This document shows, in pieces, positions 13,542 through 22,418 of a stretch of DNA of 32,692 nucleotides. Source of the DNA: Myxococcales bacterium UBA1660 (lineage in GTDB: Bacteria > Myxococcota_A > Polyangia > Polyangiales > Houyiibacteriaceae); the NCBI GenBank assembly GCA_002320815.1, contig DCLA01000081.1:4394-37085 (forward strand). The letters are read 5' to 3'. The translations under genes and the position numbers were made by a program. Numbering within the stretch: position 1 is the first letter of the stretch; every line of letters begins with the position of its first letter. The notes beneath the pieces were generated by a model that had not been told where the DNA came from, ran no database searches, and was given only the letters and a program-made list of their open reading frames with translations.

Positions 13542-15176
13542 ATGAAGACCATCTACGAGCTCGGCCTCGACAAGAACGCCGCGAACCACGTCCCGCTCTC
13601 TCCGATGACCTTCCTCGCCCGCGCGGCGGCGGTCCATCCGGAGCGCGTGGCCATCGTCGAAGGGAGCCGGTCCCAGACCTGGCGCGAGACCGACCAGCGC
13701 TGCCGTCGCCTGGCCAGCGCGCTGCGGGCCCGGGGCATCGGCCGCGGGGACACCGTCGCGGCGCTGATGCCCAACGTGAGCGCCATGGTCGAGGCCCACT
13801 TCGGGGTCCCGATGAGCGGCGCGGTCCTCAACGCGCTCAACACTCGCCTCGACGCAGCGACCGTCGCCTTCATGCTCGCCCACGGCGAGGCCGACGTGCT
13901 CCTCGTCGACCGCGAGCTGGCGCCGGTGGCGATGGCCGCCGTCGATCGCCTGGAGCGCGAGATCCTGGTCATCGACGTCGAGGCCGAGGGCTTCGACGCG
14001 CCCGCGGGCGCCGCCCTCACCTACGAGGCGCTCCTCGCCGAGGGTGACCCCACCTTCGTCTACGAGGGTCCCGAGGACGAGTGGGACGCCATCTGCCTGA
14101 ACTACACCTCGGGCACCACCGGCGACCCCAAGGGCGTGGTCTACCACCACCGCGGCGCGTTCATGAACGCGGTCTCCAACGCGCTCGAGTGGGACATGCC
14201 CAAGCACCCGGTCTACCTGTGGACGCTGCCGCTCTTCCACTGCAACGGCTGGTGCTTCGCCTGGACCGTCGCCGCGCGCGCCGGCGTCAACATCTGCCTC
14301 CGAAAGATCGATCCGGCGGCCATCTTCGCGGCCATCCGCGACCACCGGGTGACCCACTACTGCGGCGCGCCGATCGTGCACTCCATGCTCATCGACGCCG
14401 CCCCGGAGCACGGCCAGGGCATCGACCATGCGGTGCAGGCCATGGTCGCCGGCGCCGCGCCGCCGGCCGCCATGATCGAGGCCATGGAGGGGCTCGGGTT
14501 CGACCTGACCCACGTCTACGGACTCACCGAGACCTACGGGCCGGCGGCCGTCTGTGAGAAGCACGAGGACTGGACCGAGCTGCCGGTCGAGGACCGAGCC
14601 CGGCTCAACGCCAAGCAGGGCGTCCGCTACCACCTGCAGGAAGCCATCACCGTGCTCGACCCGGCGACGATGGAGCCGGTGCCCGCCGACGGCGAGACCG
14701 TGGGCGAGGTGATGTTCCGCGGGAACATCACGATGAAGGGCTACCTGAAGAACCCCTCGGCGACCCAGGCGGCGTTCGCGGGCGGCTGGTTCCACACCGG
14801 CGACCTCGGCGTGCTCGGTCCCGACGGCTACGTGAAGATCAAGGACCGCAGCAAGGACATCATCATCTCCGGCGGAGAGAACATCTCCAGTCTCGAGGTC
14901 GAAGACGTCCTCCATCGGCACCCGGCGGTGTCCGCCGTCGCCGTGGTGGCCCAGCCGGACGACAAGTGGGGCGAGACCCCCTGCGCCTTCATCGAGCTCC
15001 GGCCCGGCGCCGAAGCCACCCCCGAAGCCCTGACCGCGTTCTGCAAGGAGCGGCTGGCGGGCTTCAAGGTCCCCCGGAACTTCGTCTTCGGCGCGCTGCC
15101 GCGGACGTCGACCGGGAAGGTCCAGAAGTACGAGCTGCGCGATCGCGTCGGCTCGGCGAGCGCCATCGACGAGTAG
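13542..15176 (+). CDS. AMP-forming acyl-CoA synthetase
   Basis: A 544-residue member of the ANL adenylating family. It activates a carboxylic acid to acyl-AMP and then acyl-CoA. The phosphate-binding loop is YTSGTTGDPKG at 188-198, and the adenine motif region VYGLTETYGP is present. The hinge and C-terminal domain contain GWFHTGDLGVLGPDGYVKIKDR, SGGENISSLEVE and the catalytic lysine in RTSTGKVQKYELR (about Lys526). Overall sequence style (YELGLDKNAANHVPLSPMTF start) matches the group of medium-chain/methylmercaptopropionate-type ligases (DmdB, AlkK-like). The exact substrate is not predictable. No membrane segment. It is followed after 33 bases by a crotonase, so the pair probably processes one acid as its CoA thioester. 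Confidence 0.94.
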   Translation: MKTIYELGLDKNAANHVPLSPMTFLARAAAVHPERVAIVEGSRSQTWRETDQRCRRLASALRARGIGRGDTVAALMPNVSAMVEAHFGVPMSGAVLNALNTRLDAATVAFMLAHGEADVLLVDRELAPVAMAAVDRLEREILVIDVEAEGFDAPAGAALTYEALLAEGDPTFVYEGPEDEWDAICLNYTSGTTGDPKGVVYHHRGAFMNAVSNALEWDMPKHPVYLWTLPLFHCNGWCFAWTVAARAGVNICLRKIDPAAIFAAIRDHRVTHYCGAPIVHSMLIDAAPEHGQGIDHAVQAMVAGAAPPAAMIEAMEGLGFDLTHVYGLTETYGPAAVCEKHEDWTELPVEDRARLNAKQGVRYHLQEAITVLDPATMEPVPADGETVGEVMFRGNITMKGYLKNPSATQAAFAGGWFHTGDLGVLGPDGYVKIKDRSKDIIISGGENISSLEVEDVLHRHPAVSAVAVVAQPDDKWGETPCAFIELRPGAEATPEALTAFCKERLAGFKVPRNFVFGALPRTSTGKVQKYELRDRVGSASAIDE

Positions 15177-15209
15177 GCGCTCTCCCCCCCAACCAAGGAG
15201 AACCAGGCC

Positions 15210-15989
15210 ATGTCAGAATTTGGAAAGATCGAGATCACCGAGACCCCGGACGTCTTCACCATCGCGATCGGAGGCCTCGATGGGGCCACCCACGCCGGCC
15301 TGGCTCGGGTCTTCCGCCGCGCCCACGAGTCCGACTCGAAGGTCGTCGTCGTCACCGGACAGAACGACACCTTCCTCGCGCCGGAGCAGTACGAGTTCGA
15401 CTGGGTGAAGAAGCTCGGCATCTACGACGACATGCTGAAGATCTTCAAGGAGGCCGAGGACATCATCCGCGACGCCATCGGCTGTGAGAAGCCGACCGTC
15501 GCCAAGGTCTACGCCCCCGGCGCCCACAGCCTCGGCGCCTCCATCGCGCTCTCGTGCGACTTCGTCTACGCCAGCAGCGACGCGACCTTCAGCGACCCCC
15601 ACCTCTCCGGCTTCGGGGTTCCCCCCGGGGACGGCGGCGCGCTCCTCTGGCCCGCGCGCATCGGACTGAGCCGGGCCCGCGAGTTCCTCATGCTCGACCG
15701 GGTCGCCACCGCCGAGGAGGCCTACGACATCGGCCTCATCAACAAGGTCTGCGCGCCGGATCAGCTCGACGCCGAGGTCGACGCCCTGGTGCAGAAGCTG
15801 CTCTCCTACGACCAGCTGGGCCTCAAGATGACCAAGAAGTGGCTCAACCAGTACCTCCACCAGAACATGAACGTGGTCGGCATGGGCACCCTCTTCGCCG
15901 AGGGCATGGTGTTGGCCAGCGGCAACTTCGCCCAGAAGACCGAGGCCTACGGCAAGCAGTTGGAGGCCGAGGGCAAGCGCAAGGGCTGA
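15210..15989 (+). CDS. Crotonase-fold protein without the two hydratase glutamates
   Basis: A 259-residue enoyl-CoA hydratase/isomerase-superfamily protein with a strong ribosome binding site (AAGGAG at 15195-15200, nine bases before ATG). The fold is clear: VVVVTGQNDTFLAPEQ, VAKVYAPGAHSLGASIALSC, DFVYASSDATFSDPHLSGFG, PPGDGGALLWPARIG and ATAEEAYDIGLINKV. The catalytic pair of true hydratases (rat Glu144 in GGGCE and Glu164 in QPE) is replaced here by Ser111 and His131. The first oxyanion loop also departs from A-G-x-D-L, reading FLAPEQ. It is therefore unlikely to hydrate enoyl-CoA in the usual way; other crotonase chemistries (isomerase, thioesterase, dehalogenase, retro-Claisen) use different residues. 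Same operon as the acyl-CoA ligase. Confidence 0.9.
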   Translation: MSEFGKIEITETPDVFTIAIGGLDGATHAGLARVFRRAHESDSKVVVVTGQNDTFLAPEQYEFDWVKKLGIYDDMLKIFKEAEDIIRDAIGCEKPTVAKVYAPGAHSLGASIALSCDFVYASSDATFSDPHLSGFGVPPGDGGALLWPARIGLSRAREFLMLDRVATAEEAYDIGLINKVCAPDQLDAEVDALVQKLLSYDQLGLKMTKKWLNQYLHQNMNVVGMGTLFAEGMVLASGNFAQKTEAYGKQLEAEGKRKG

Positions 15990-16004
15990 ACGGGGTCGAC
16001 GCTG

Positions 16005-16043
16005 GGGCCACCTTCTCCGGAGCGCGGAGTCGGTGGCCCTTTT
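16005..16043 (+). terminator. Rho-independent terminator of ligase/crotonase operon
   Basis: GGGCCACC (16005-16012) pairs with GGTGGCCC (16032-16039), with an inner CTCCG/CGGAG stem (16015-16019 and 16025-16029). A TTTT at 16040-16043 follows. It lies 15 bases after the crotonase stop, between two convergent genes. The T-run faces the plus strand only. Confidence 0.75.
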
Positions 16044-16056
16044 GCGTGGAGCCGGC

Positions 16057-18306
16057 TCAGCGGCGGCCGCCGGGGATCACCCGGAGCTGCGGCGCCGGCG
16101 CGTAGGCGGCCACGTGGCCGCTCTCCTCGGCGATGTAGACCCAGCCCCGCTCGTCGACGCGGACGCGGTCGGGGACCAGGTCATAGTCGATCTCGCCGAG
16201 CACGTCGCCGTCCGAGGGGCGGATGAGGAAGACGCCCGACGCGGGCACGAAGAGGGCCGCGCCGCGCAAGACCGGCTCGAGGCGCCGGGGCACTTCGTCG
16301 GCGAGGGGATCCCCCAAGGGGCGCATCCAGCGGGTCTCGCCGGTCTCGCCCTCGAGCGCCAGCGCGCGGCCGCCGGGGACGTTGGCCACCAGGAGGCCGT
16401 CGACGTCCAGGGTCGCGGCGCCGTCGCCGATGCCGGGATCACTCCGGGTCCAGAGCCGCTCGCCGGTGCGCGGCTCCCGGCCCTCCAGCGACCGACCGAC
16501 GGCGACCACCGCGACGCCGCCGACGGCGATGGGCGCGGCGCGCACGGCGCCCTCGAGGTTGCGCTCGTAGCGCACCTCGCCGGACTCGATGGCGATGCCC
16601 ACGATGCGGCCGTGGCGACCGCCGCTGACGGCGACCACGGCGTCCCCGACGACCAGCGGGGCCCAGCCGAAGCGGGTGCGACCCACGTGCCGCCAGAGCT
16701 CCTCGCCGGTGGCGACGTCGAGGGCGTGGAGGGTGGTGTCGGTGGCCACGAGGAGCAGCCGGCCGACCCGGGTGAGCTCGAAGCGGGTCCCCTCGGCGGC
16801 GAAGCGCCATCGGGGCTCGCCGGTGCGGGTGTCCAGCGCCACCAGGCGCGAGGTCCCCTCGGCCATCACCGCCATCGGCGGGACGTCGCCGCCCCCCACC
16901 GAGAGCGCGACCTCGCGACCGCCCACGCGCGGCACCACTCGGGCCAGGGCGTAGGGTTCGCCATCGCCCACGTCGCAGAGCTCGACGTCGCCGTCGGCCG
17001 ATCGGACCAGCGTGCGGCCGGCCATGAGCAAGCTCCCGGTGCCCTCGCGGGCCCAGATGACGTCGCCGGTGTTCCGCTCGACCGCCAGGGTGTGGTCCGG
17101 CGTGGAGAGCACCAAACGGTCCCCGCAGAAGTAGGTCGCCCCGGCGTCGAGCCCGCCGAGGTCGATGCGCCAGCGCTCCTCGTAGCGGATGCCGCCGCGG
17201 GACTGCTCCAGGATGGCGCAACCCGGCGAGGTCTCGTGTTCGGACTGGGCCAGGCTGAGCGCCAGGGCCTCGGGGTCCGCGTGGGTGAAGCCCGCGCGCC
17301 GACGCCCCTTGACCGCCTTGCGCAGGGCGCGGAGCTCGTCACGGAGCGCGGAGACCCGGAGGTTCCGCGACTGGGTCTTGTCGGTGCGGACCAAGGCCCG
17401 GAGGAGCTCGGAGGCCAAGCGCAGCACCGGCAGCGCGATCTCCTCGGGATGGAGCTCGGCGGCGCGCAGCGTCTCGCCCTGGGCGTGGAGGAGGAGCTCG
17501 GCGCGCTCCTGCCGGTCGAGGCGGACCCCGATGCCGAAGGCGCCGGTGCGCAGGCGCACGTTGAGGGGCCGGCCGGTCTCCCAGGCGTCGACCAGGGCGC
17601 GCACCGCGACGACCATCCGCTGGGCCGCCAGGGCGATGGGGCCCCGGCTGAGCACCAGGCGGCGACCGCGCACCCGAGCGCTGAGCACGCCCTCGAAGAG
17701 GAGCGCGTGGATGTCGGCGGCGCTGGTGGCGCGCCCGCCCTGGGTATGACCGCTCAGGCCGCTCTCGGGGTGGATCCGCGCCTCGAAGGCGAAGGTCAGC
17801 GGCTCGTCGGTGTCGTCGTCGACGCCGTAGCTGTGCCGCTCGGTCCGCGCGCTCGACGCCGGGTCCGGGCTCAACGTGGTCCGCCGAGCCCGCTCCGCGG
17901 TGCGCACGGCGATCTGCCGGGCGACGGGGTCGTCCTTCAGCTGCGCGTCGTCCAGCGCCGCCCGGGCGCACGCCTCGAGCAGGGTGGCCAGGTCGACCGG
18001 GTGGTCGAGCTGGTGGACCTCCGGCGCGCTGGCGGTCTCGTAGATGCTGATCAACACCCGCCCGTCCCGCCGCACGAGCGCATACTCGACGGGCGTACAG
18101 GCCAGCGGCAGGAGCACCTTGCGGCGCAGCCCGCGGGCCAGGCTGGTCAAGGCCGCCGTGAGCTCGCTCAGGCTGGGGACGCCCAGCGAGGGATCGGTGG
18201 CCTTGGCGAAGAGGAGGCCGCGCAGCTCCTGGTCCGGCCGCTGGGCGGCGCGGATGAAGGACTGGTTGGCGATCTGGGGAAGCTCGGACTCGTAGGTTCG
18301 CTGCAT
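16057..18306 (-). CDS. Large cytoplasmic PQQ/WD-like beta-propeller protein
   Basis: A 749-residue protein with no signal peptide. The N-terminal 360 residues are a helical, Arg-rich region I do not recognise (from QIANQSFIRAAQRPDQELRG through RALRKAVKGRRRAGFTHADP). Residues about 375-735 are PQQ-like beta-propeller repeats with the recurrent form ALDxxTGExxWR: LAVERNTGDVIWAREG, LVALDTRTGEPRWRF, LHALDVATGEELWRH, IVGIAIESGEVRYERN, TGERLWTR, ALEGETGETRWMRP, and a last partial blade. Such propellers act as scaffolds or, with extra residues, as quinoprotein dehydrogenases; no dehydrogenase-specific residue is evident and the location argues against one. It is divergent from the Nudix gene at 18462 and convergent with the crotonase operon. 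Function unknown. Confidence 0.85.
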   Translation of the reverse strand: MQRTYESELPQIANQSFIRAAQRPDQELRGLLFAKATDPSLGVPSLSELTAALTSLARGLRRKVLLPLACTPVEYALVRRDGRVLISIYETASAPEVHQLDHPVDLATLLEACARAALDDAQLKDDPVARQIAVRTAERARRTTLSPDPASSARTERHSYGVDDDTDEPLTFAFEARIHPESGLSGHTQGGRATSAADIHALLFEGVLSARVRGRRLVLSRGPIALAAQRMVVAVRALVDAWETGRPLNVRLRTGAFGIGVRLDRQERAELLLHAQGETLRAAELHPEEIALPVLRLASELLRALVRTDKTQSRNLRVSALRDELRALRKAVKGRRRAGFTHADPEALALSLAQSEHETSPGCAILEQSRGGIRYEERWRIDLGGLDAGATYFCGDRLVLSTPDHTLAVERNTGDVIWAREGTGSLLMAGRTLVRSADGDVELCDVGDGEPYALARVVPRVGGREVALSVGGGDVPPMAVMAEGTSRLVALDTRTGEPRWRFAAEGTRFELTRVGRLLLVATDTTLHALDVATGEELWRHVGRTRFGWAPLVVGDAVVAVSGGRHGRIVGIAIESGEVRYERNLEGAVRAAPIAVGGVAVVAVGRSLEGREPRTGERLWTRSDPGIGDGAATLDVDGLLVANVPGGRALALEGETGETRWMRPLGDPLADEVPRRLEPVLRGAALFVPASGVFLIRPSDGDVLGEIDYDLVPDRVRVDERGWVYIAEESGHVAAYAPAPQLRVIPGGRR

Positions 18307-18395
18307 CGTGGTCGGGCGGCTCGGGGGCCGCGAGACGCATCGTTCCGAGGGAAAGGCCGATGGATCCAGAAAGCGCGATCGGGGGTCTCCGAATG

Positions 18396-18425
18396 TTGAC
18401 AGGTCGGTCCGCTTCCGGATTGCCC
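18396..18425 (+). promoter_or_regulatory. Possible sigma-70 promoter for the Nudix gene
   Basis: A perfect TTGACA at 18396-18401 stands out in GC-rich DNA. The -10 region 16-18 bases further (around GATTGC/ATTGCC, 18418-18424) is poor. Start codon ATG 18462 lies about 40 bases downstream. Confidence 0.4.
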
Positions 18426-18461
18426 CGCCGGGGGCGAAGCGCGCGATGGTATGCAGGGGCG

Positions 18462-18857
18462 ATGGAACAGCTCGTCGCCGTGGTGGTCGTGGTCGTTCGC
18501 GAAGACCGGGTGCTCCTGATGCGCCGAGCCGCCGAGAGCGAGGCCGGCGCGGGGATCTGGGAATCGGTCTCCGGGCGGGTGGAGCCGGGCGAGCAGCCCC
18601 GGGACGCGGCCATCCGCGAAGCCCGGGAAGAGACCGGCCTGGCCGTGGACGTCGGCGAGGCCCCGGTCGACGCCTACGCCATGGAGCGGCGCGGCCGACC
18701 GATGATCGTACTGGTCTACCGCGGGGACGCGCCCGCCGGCGAGGTCCGCCGCAGCGCCGAGCACGACGCCCACGACTGGCGGGCTCCGGAGGACGCGCTG
18801 CCGCGGATGCCGGCCCGCCTCGCCCTCGCCGTCCGCCGAGCCCTCGCCGCGCGCTGA
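18462..18857 (+). CDS. Nudix hydrolase
   Basis: A 131-residue cytoplasmic protein with one Nudix domain. The box is perfect: GRVEPGEQPRDAAIREAREE continuing TGL fits G-x5-E-x7-R-E-U-x-E-E-x-G-U, with the metal-binding glutamates in REARE-E. It hydrolyses a nucleoside diphosphate linked to another group; the substrate is not predictable. Start ATG 18462 has AGGGG just upstream; an in-frame ATG at 18360 would add an Arg-rich stretch upstream of the similarity and of the TTGACA, so it is less likely. Its stop is one base from the stop of the convergent ABC gene. NTP-cleaning or housekeeping roles are common in the family. Confidence 0.93.
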   Translation: MEQLVAVVVVVVREDRVLLMRRAAESEAGAGIWESVSGRVEPGEQPRDAAIREAREETGLAVDVGEAPVDAYAMERRGRPMIVLVYRGDAPAGEVRRSAEHDAHDWRAPEDALPRMPARLALAVRRALAAR

Positions 18858-18858
18858 C

Positions 18859-20691
18859 TCAGTCCGCGAAGATGTGCGCGTCGTCGGGGATCGCGTCGAT
18901 GAGCCGGCGCGTGTAGTCCTCGGCCGGGTCGGCGTAGATGGCCTCGGAGGGCCCCTGCTCGACGATCCTCCCGCCGTTCATCACCGCCATCATGTCGGCC
19001 ATGAACTTCACGACGCTGAGGTCGTGGCTGATGAAGACGTAGGTGAGCTGCCGCTCCTCCTGCAGGTCCTTGAGCAGGTTGAGCACCTGGGCCTGCACGC
19101 TCACGTCGAGGGCCGAGACCGACTCGTCCAGCACGATGAGATCCGGCTTCACCGCCAGCGCCCGGGCGATGCCCACCCGCTGCCGCTGCCCTCCGGAGAA
19201 CTCGTGCGGGTAGCGCGTCAGGTGCTCCGCGCGGAGACCGACCTCCTCGAGGAGTTCCCCGGCCCGCTTCTTCCGCTCGGCGGCGTTCGCGCCGATCCCG
19301 TGGATCTCCATGCCCTCGGCGATGGCCGCGCCCACGGTCATCCGCGGGTTCAGCGAGGCGTAGGGGTCCTGGAAGACGATCTGCACCCGCCGCCGCCACT
19401 CCTCGAGGTCGGCGCCGCGATGGTCGGCCACGTCCTTGCCGTCGAAGACGATGGAGCCCGCGGTGCGTTGCTGTAGCCGCAGGATGGCCCGTCCGGTCGT
19501 GGTCTTCCCACAGCCCGACTCGCCCACCAGGCCCAGGGTCTGGCCGCGGTAGACGTCGAAGGAGACACCGTCGACGGCCTTCACGTGCCCCTTCACCCGA
19601 CCGAAGAAGCCCTTTCGGATGGGGAACCAGACCTTCAGGTCCTCCACCTTCAGCAGCGGCGCCTCGCCTTCGGGAGCGGTGGTGGCGTCATCGACCAGCG
19701 GGGTCCGCTCGAGCGGGTGACCGAGCTCCGCCAGCTTCGTGGGCGGGTGGAGGTAGCGCCCACGGCCTTCCCCGAACTGGTCCTCGAGCTCGGCGAGGGA
19801 GCTGGCCTTCTCGGTGATCTCTACCTTCCCGTCGACCACGTCGACGTCCATGAAGTCGGAGACCGTGGGCAGGCGGCGCCAGGTGGTGTCCAGCTTGGGC
19901 CGACACGCCAAGAGGCCCTTGGTGTAGGGGTGCTTCGGCGCGCGGAAGATGTCCCGAACGGAGCCCTCCTCGACCAGCTTCCCGCGGAACATCACCGCCA
20001 CCCGGTCGGCGATCTCGGCGATGACGCCGAGGTCGTGGGTGATGAAAAGGATCCCCATGTCCCGCTCGTCCCGGAGCTTCCGGACGAGGTCGAGGATCTG
20101 CTTCTGGATGGTCACGTCGAGCGCGGTGGTCGGCTCGTCGGCGATGAGCAGCTTGGGATTGCAGCTCAGCGCCATGGCGATCATCACACGCTGCTTCTGC
20201 CCGCCGCTCATCTCGTGGGGGTAGCTGTCGATGCGCCGCTCCGGCTCGGGGATACCCACCTCGCCGAAGAGCGCGATGGCTCGCGCCCGGGCCTCCGCCT
20301 TGGAGACCTGCTCGTGCTGCCGGATCGCCTCCACCACCTGGGCGCCGACGCGCATAACCGGGTTCAGGGAGGTGCCGGGCTCCTGGAAGATCATCGCGAT
20401 GTCGTCGCCCCGGAGGCCGCGCATCTTCTTCTCCGGGAGCTTCACCACGTCCTGACCCAGGAACGCGATCGAGCCCCCCTCGATCTTCGCGATCCCGCCG
20501 GGTAGGAGCTGCATCACCGAGAGCGAGGTGACGCTCTTGCCGGAACCCGACTCGCCCACCAGACCCAGGGTCTGGCCGGCGTCGACCCGGAGGCTGACCC
20601 CGTCGACGGCGACCGTGGTCCCCTCGTCGGTGTGGAACGCGGTCCGCAGGTCGTCGATCTGCAGCAGGGGCTCGCCGGTGGCCTCGGTCAC
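18859..20691 (-). CDS. Fused double-ATPase of peptide/nickel-type ABC transporter (DppD-DppF/YejF-like)
   Basis: A 610-residue protein made of two complete ABC ATPase domains. The first has Walker A GESGSGKS (46-53), the signature in EMSGGQKQRV and Walker B in LLIADEPTTALD; its tail includes the oligopeptide-type extension (KHPYTKGLLACRP). The second, from about 340, has Walker A GESGCGKTT (Lys396), signature FSGGQRQRV and Walker B LIVLDESVSALD. This corresponds to DppD and DppF joined, as in YejF. It energises import of oligopeptides or similar solutes, but no permease or binding-protein gene lies near it in the window, so it must serve permeases encoded elsewhere. GTG start at 20691 lacks a strong Shine-Dalgarno site. 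Convergent with the Nudix gene and divergent from the OPA transporter. Confidence 0.95.
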   Translation of the reverse strand: MTEATGEPLLQIDDLRTAFHTDEGTTVAVDGVSLRVDAGQTLGLVGESGSGKSVTSLSVMQLLPGGIAKIEGGSIAFLGQDVVKLPEKKMRGLRGDDIAMIFQEPGTSLNPVMRVGAQVVEAIRQHEQVSKAEARARAIALFGEVGIPEPERRIDSYPHEMSGGQKQRVMIAMALSCNPKLLIADEPTTALDVTIQKQILDLVRKLRDERDMGILFITHDLGVIAEIADRVAVMFRGKLVEEGSVRDIFRAPKHPYTKGLLACRPKLDTTWRRLPTVSDFMDVDVVDGKVEITEKASSLAELEDQFGEGRGRYLHPPTKLAELGHPLERTPLVDDATTAPEGEAPLLKVEDLKVWFPIRKGFFGRVKGHVKAVDGVSFDVYRGQTLGLVGESGCGKTTTGRAILRLQQRTAGSIVFDGKDVADHRGADLEEWRRRVQIVFQDPYASLNPRMTVGAAIAEGMEIHGIGANAAERKKRAGELLEEVGLRAEHLTRYPHEFSGGQRQRVGIARALAVKPDLIVLDESVSALDVSVQAQVLNLLKDLQEERQLTYVFISHDLSVVKFMADMMAVMNGGRIVEQGPSEAIYADPAEDYTRRLIDAIPDDAHIFAD

Positions 20692-20815
20692 GGCGGCGGA
20701 GCCTACCCCATCGCCGAGGATCGCGCTCCCCGCGCCGCGTCCCGCGGGCGGCCCAGGGGCCTCGTCACGCGGTCGGCGCTGAAAGGTCCCCCGACCCGTG
20801 ATATGCCGAGCGCGA

Positions 20816-22327
20816 ATGAACGCGCTCTACCAGTCCCTGCCCCCCTGGCTGCAGGAGTTCCTGCCCATACTGATCCTCCTGGTGGTCATCGCGCTGGTGA
20901 TCCTCCGCCTGCCCAAGGTGGAGCTGGGTCACACGAAGGCCTTCCGCCGGCGCCGGGTGATGAACTGGCTGCCCCTCGGCCTGACCTACGCGTTCCTCTA
21001 CATGGGCCGCTACAACGTGAAGGTCAGCCAGCACGCCTTCGGCGACATGGAGCTCCTCGGGGCCCCGCTGATGACCAACCAGGACTTCGCCACGATCTTC
21101 TTCTGGGGCACCCTGGTCTACGGCTGCTCCTTCGTGATCAACGGCCCGCTGACCGACCGCATCGGCGGCAAGAAGGCCATCCTCATCGGCGCCGGGGGCT
21201 CGCTGGTGATGAACGCGGCGATGGGCTTCATCACCCACTCCATCGTCGCCGATGGTCCCGCCGCGAGCGGTTACGCCGCCGACCTCACGGTGATCTTCAG
21301 CGTCCTCTACGCGCTCAACATGTACTTCCAGAGCTTCGGCGCGGTGGCCATCGTCAAGGTCAACGCCCCCTGGTTCCACGTGCGCGAGCGCGGCGTCTTC
21401 GGCGCGATCTTCGGCGTGTTGATCTCCCTCGGGATCTACTTCGCGTTCGACTGGGGCTACAAGATCATGGGCGCGTTCGGGCTCGAGCACGTCTTCTTCG
21501 CGCCGGCCGCGCTGCTCACCGTCTTCTGGGTCATCGTCGCCTTCGTGGTGAAGGACACCCCGGGCGAAGCGGGGCACGACGACTTCGACACCGCCGACGC
21601 CTCGAGCGGCGACGACGGCCCTCGGCTCGGCGCGGTGGCCGTCTTCAAGCTCATGCTGCGCAACCCGATCATCCTGACCATCGCCTTCATCGAGTTCTGC
21701 AGCGGCTTCCTGCGCCAGGCGATCATGCAGTGGTTCCGCACCTTCGCGAAGCAGACCGACGGCGCCCTCGGCCTCGAGGGGACCTTCGTCTACGCGAACT
21801 GGGGCATGCTGCTCTGCTGCGCCGGCATCCTCGGCGGCGTCATCGCCGGCATCATCAGCGACCGCATCTTCGACAGCCGCCGGGGCCCGGTGGCCGCCAT
21901 CCTCTACGGCGCGATGCTCCTGGGCGCGGTGGTCCTGATCTTCGCCTACGCCTCGCCCATCGTCGGCTGGCTGGTGATCTTCATGTCGATGGCCGTCATC
22001 GGCGTGCACGGCATGCTCTCCGGGACCGCGTCGATGGACTTCGGCGGCAAGAAGAACGTCGGCGTCGCGGTGGGGATCATCGACGGCTTCGTCTACATGG
22101 GCACCGCGGTGATGGCGGTGACCTACGGCATCCTCCTGCCCGACGACACCCAGGCCGAGCTCGCCGCCGACCCGGCGAACTGGATCAGCTGGCCCATCGC
22201 CATGGTCCCCGTCGCGTTGATCGGGCTGGTGCTCGCCACCCGCGTCTGGAACGCCAAGCCCCAGCCGAAGAAGCCCAAGCCCGCGGTGGTCACGCCCGGC
22301 GAGGGCGACGAGCAGGCGACCTTCTGA
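20816..22327 (+). CDS. MFS transporter, organophosphate:phosphate antiporter (GlpT/UhpT-like)
   Basis: A 503-residue membrane protein with about twelve transport helices plus an extra N-terminal helix (residues about 15-32). The segment MGRYNVKVSQHAFGD after the first transport helix resembles the GlpT/UhpT region around the substrate-phosphate arginine (E. coli GlpT Arg45); Arg65 here is the equivalent. Family-like segments NGPLTDRIGGKKAILIG (motif A) and GMLSGTASMDFGGKKNVGVA are present. It probably exchanges a sugar- or glycerol-phosphate for phosphate across the inner membrane; exact substrate unknown. A GTG at 20798 with AAAGG upstream is an alternative start. A sugar isomerase-like gene follows 91 bases later on the same strand. 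Confidence 0.87.
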   Translation: MNALYQSLPPWLQEFLPILILLVVIALVILRLPKVELGHTKAFRRRRVMNWLPLGLTYAFLYMGRYNVKVSQHAFGDMELLGAPLMTNQDFATIFFWGTLVYGCSFVINGPLTDRIGGKKAILIGAGGSLVMNAAMGFITHSIVADGPAASGYAADLTVIFSVLYALNMYFQSFGAVAIVKVNAPWFHVRERGVFGAIFGVLISLGIYFAFDWGYKIMGAFGLEHVFFAPAALLTVFWVIVAFVVKDTPGEAGHDDFDTADASSGDDGPRLGAVAVFKLMLRNPIILTIAFIEFCSGFLRQAIMQWFRTFAKQTDGALGLEGTFVYANWGMLLCCAGILGGVIAGIISDRIFDSRRGPVAAILYGAMLLGAVVLIFAYASPIVGWLVIFMSMAVIGVHGMLSGTASMDFGGKKNVGVAVGIIDGFVYMGTAVMAVTYGILLPDDTQAELAADPANWISWPIAMVPVALIGLVLATRVWNAKPQPKKPKPAVVTPGEGDEQATF

Positions 22328-22359
22328 GCGCGCCGACCACCCCCGGCGGGTAGGCACGC

Positions 22360-22397
22360 AACACTGTGTTTCGTCCGGGGACCGTTGCGAGCGGTCC
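22360..22397. promoter_or_regulatory. Palindrome and hairpin upstream of the isomerase gene
   Basis: AACAC-T-GTGTT at 22360-22370 is a perfect palindrome in an AT-richer patch, and GGACCG/CGGTCC (22379-22384 and 22392-22397) form a short hairpin. They lie between the transporter stop and the isomerase start and could be an operator and leader structure. Role inferred only from position and symmetry. Confidence 0.3.
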
Positions 22398-22418
22398 GTG
22401 GGCCCCGACTCCCCTACG

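Noticed and set aside
13509..14921. Minus-strand open frame opposite the acyl-CoA ligase
   Set aside because: The ligase frame has all ANL motifs; the opposite frame is a codon-bias shadow.
16033..18399. Plus-strand open frame of about 788 codons
   Set aside because: Antisense to the propeller protein, which has PQQ-like repeats; the plus frame shows no recognisable motif.
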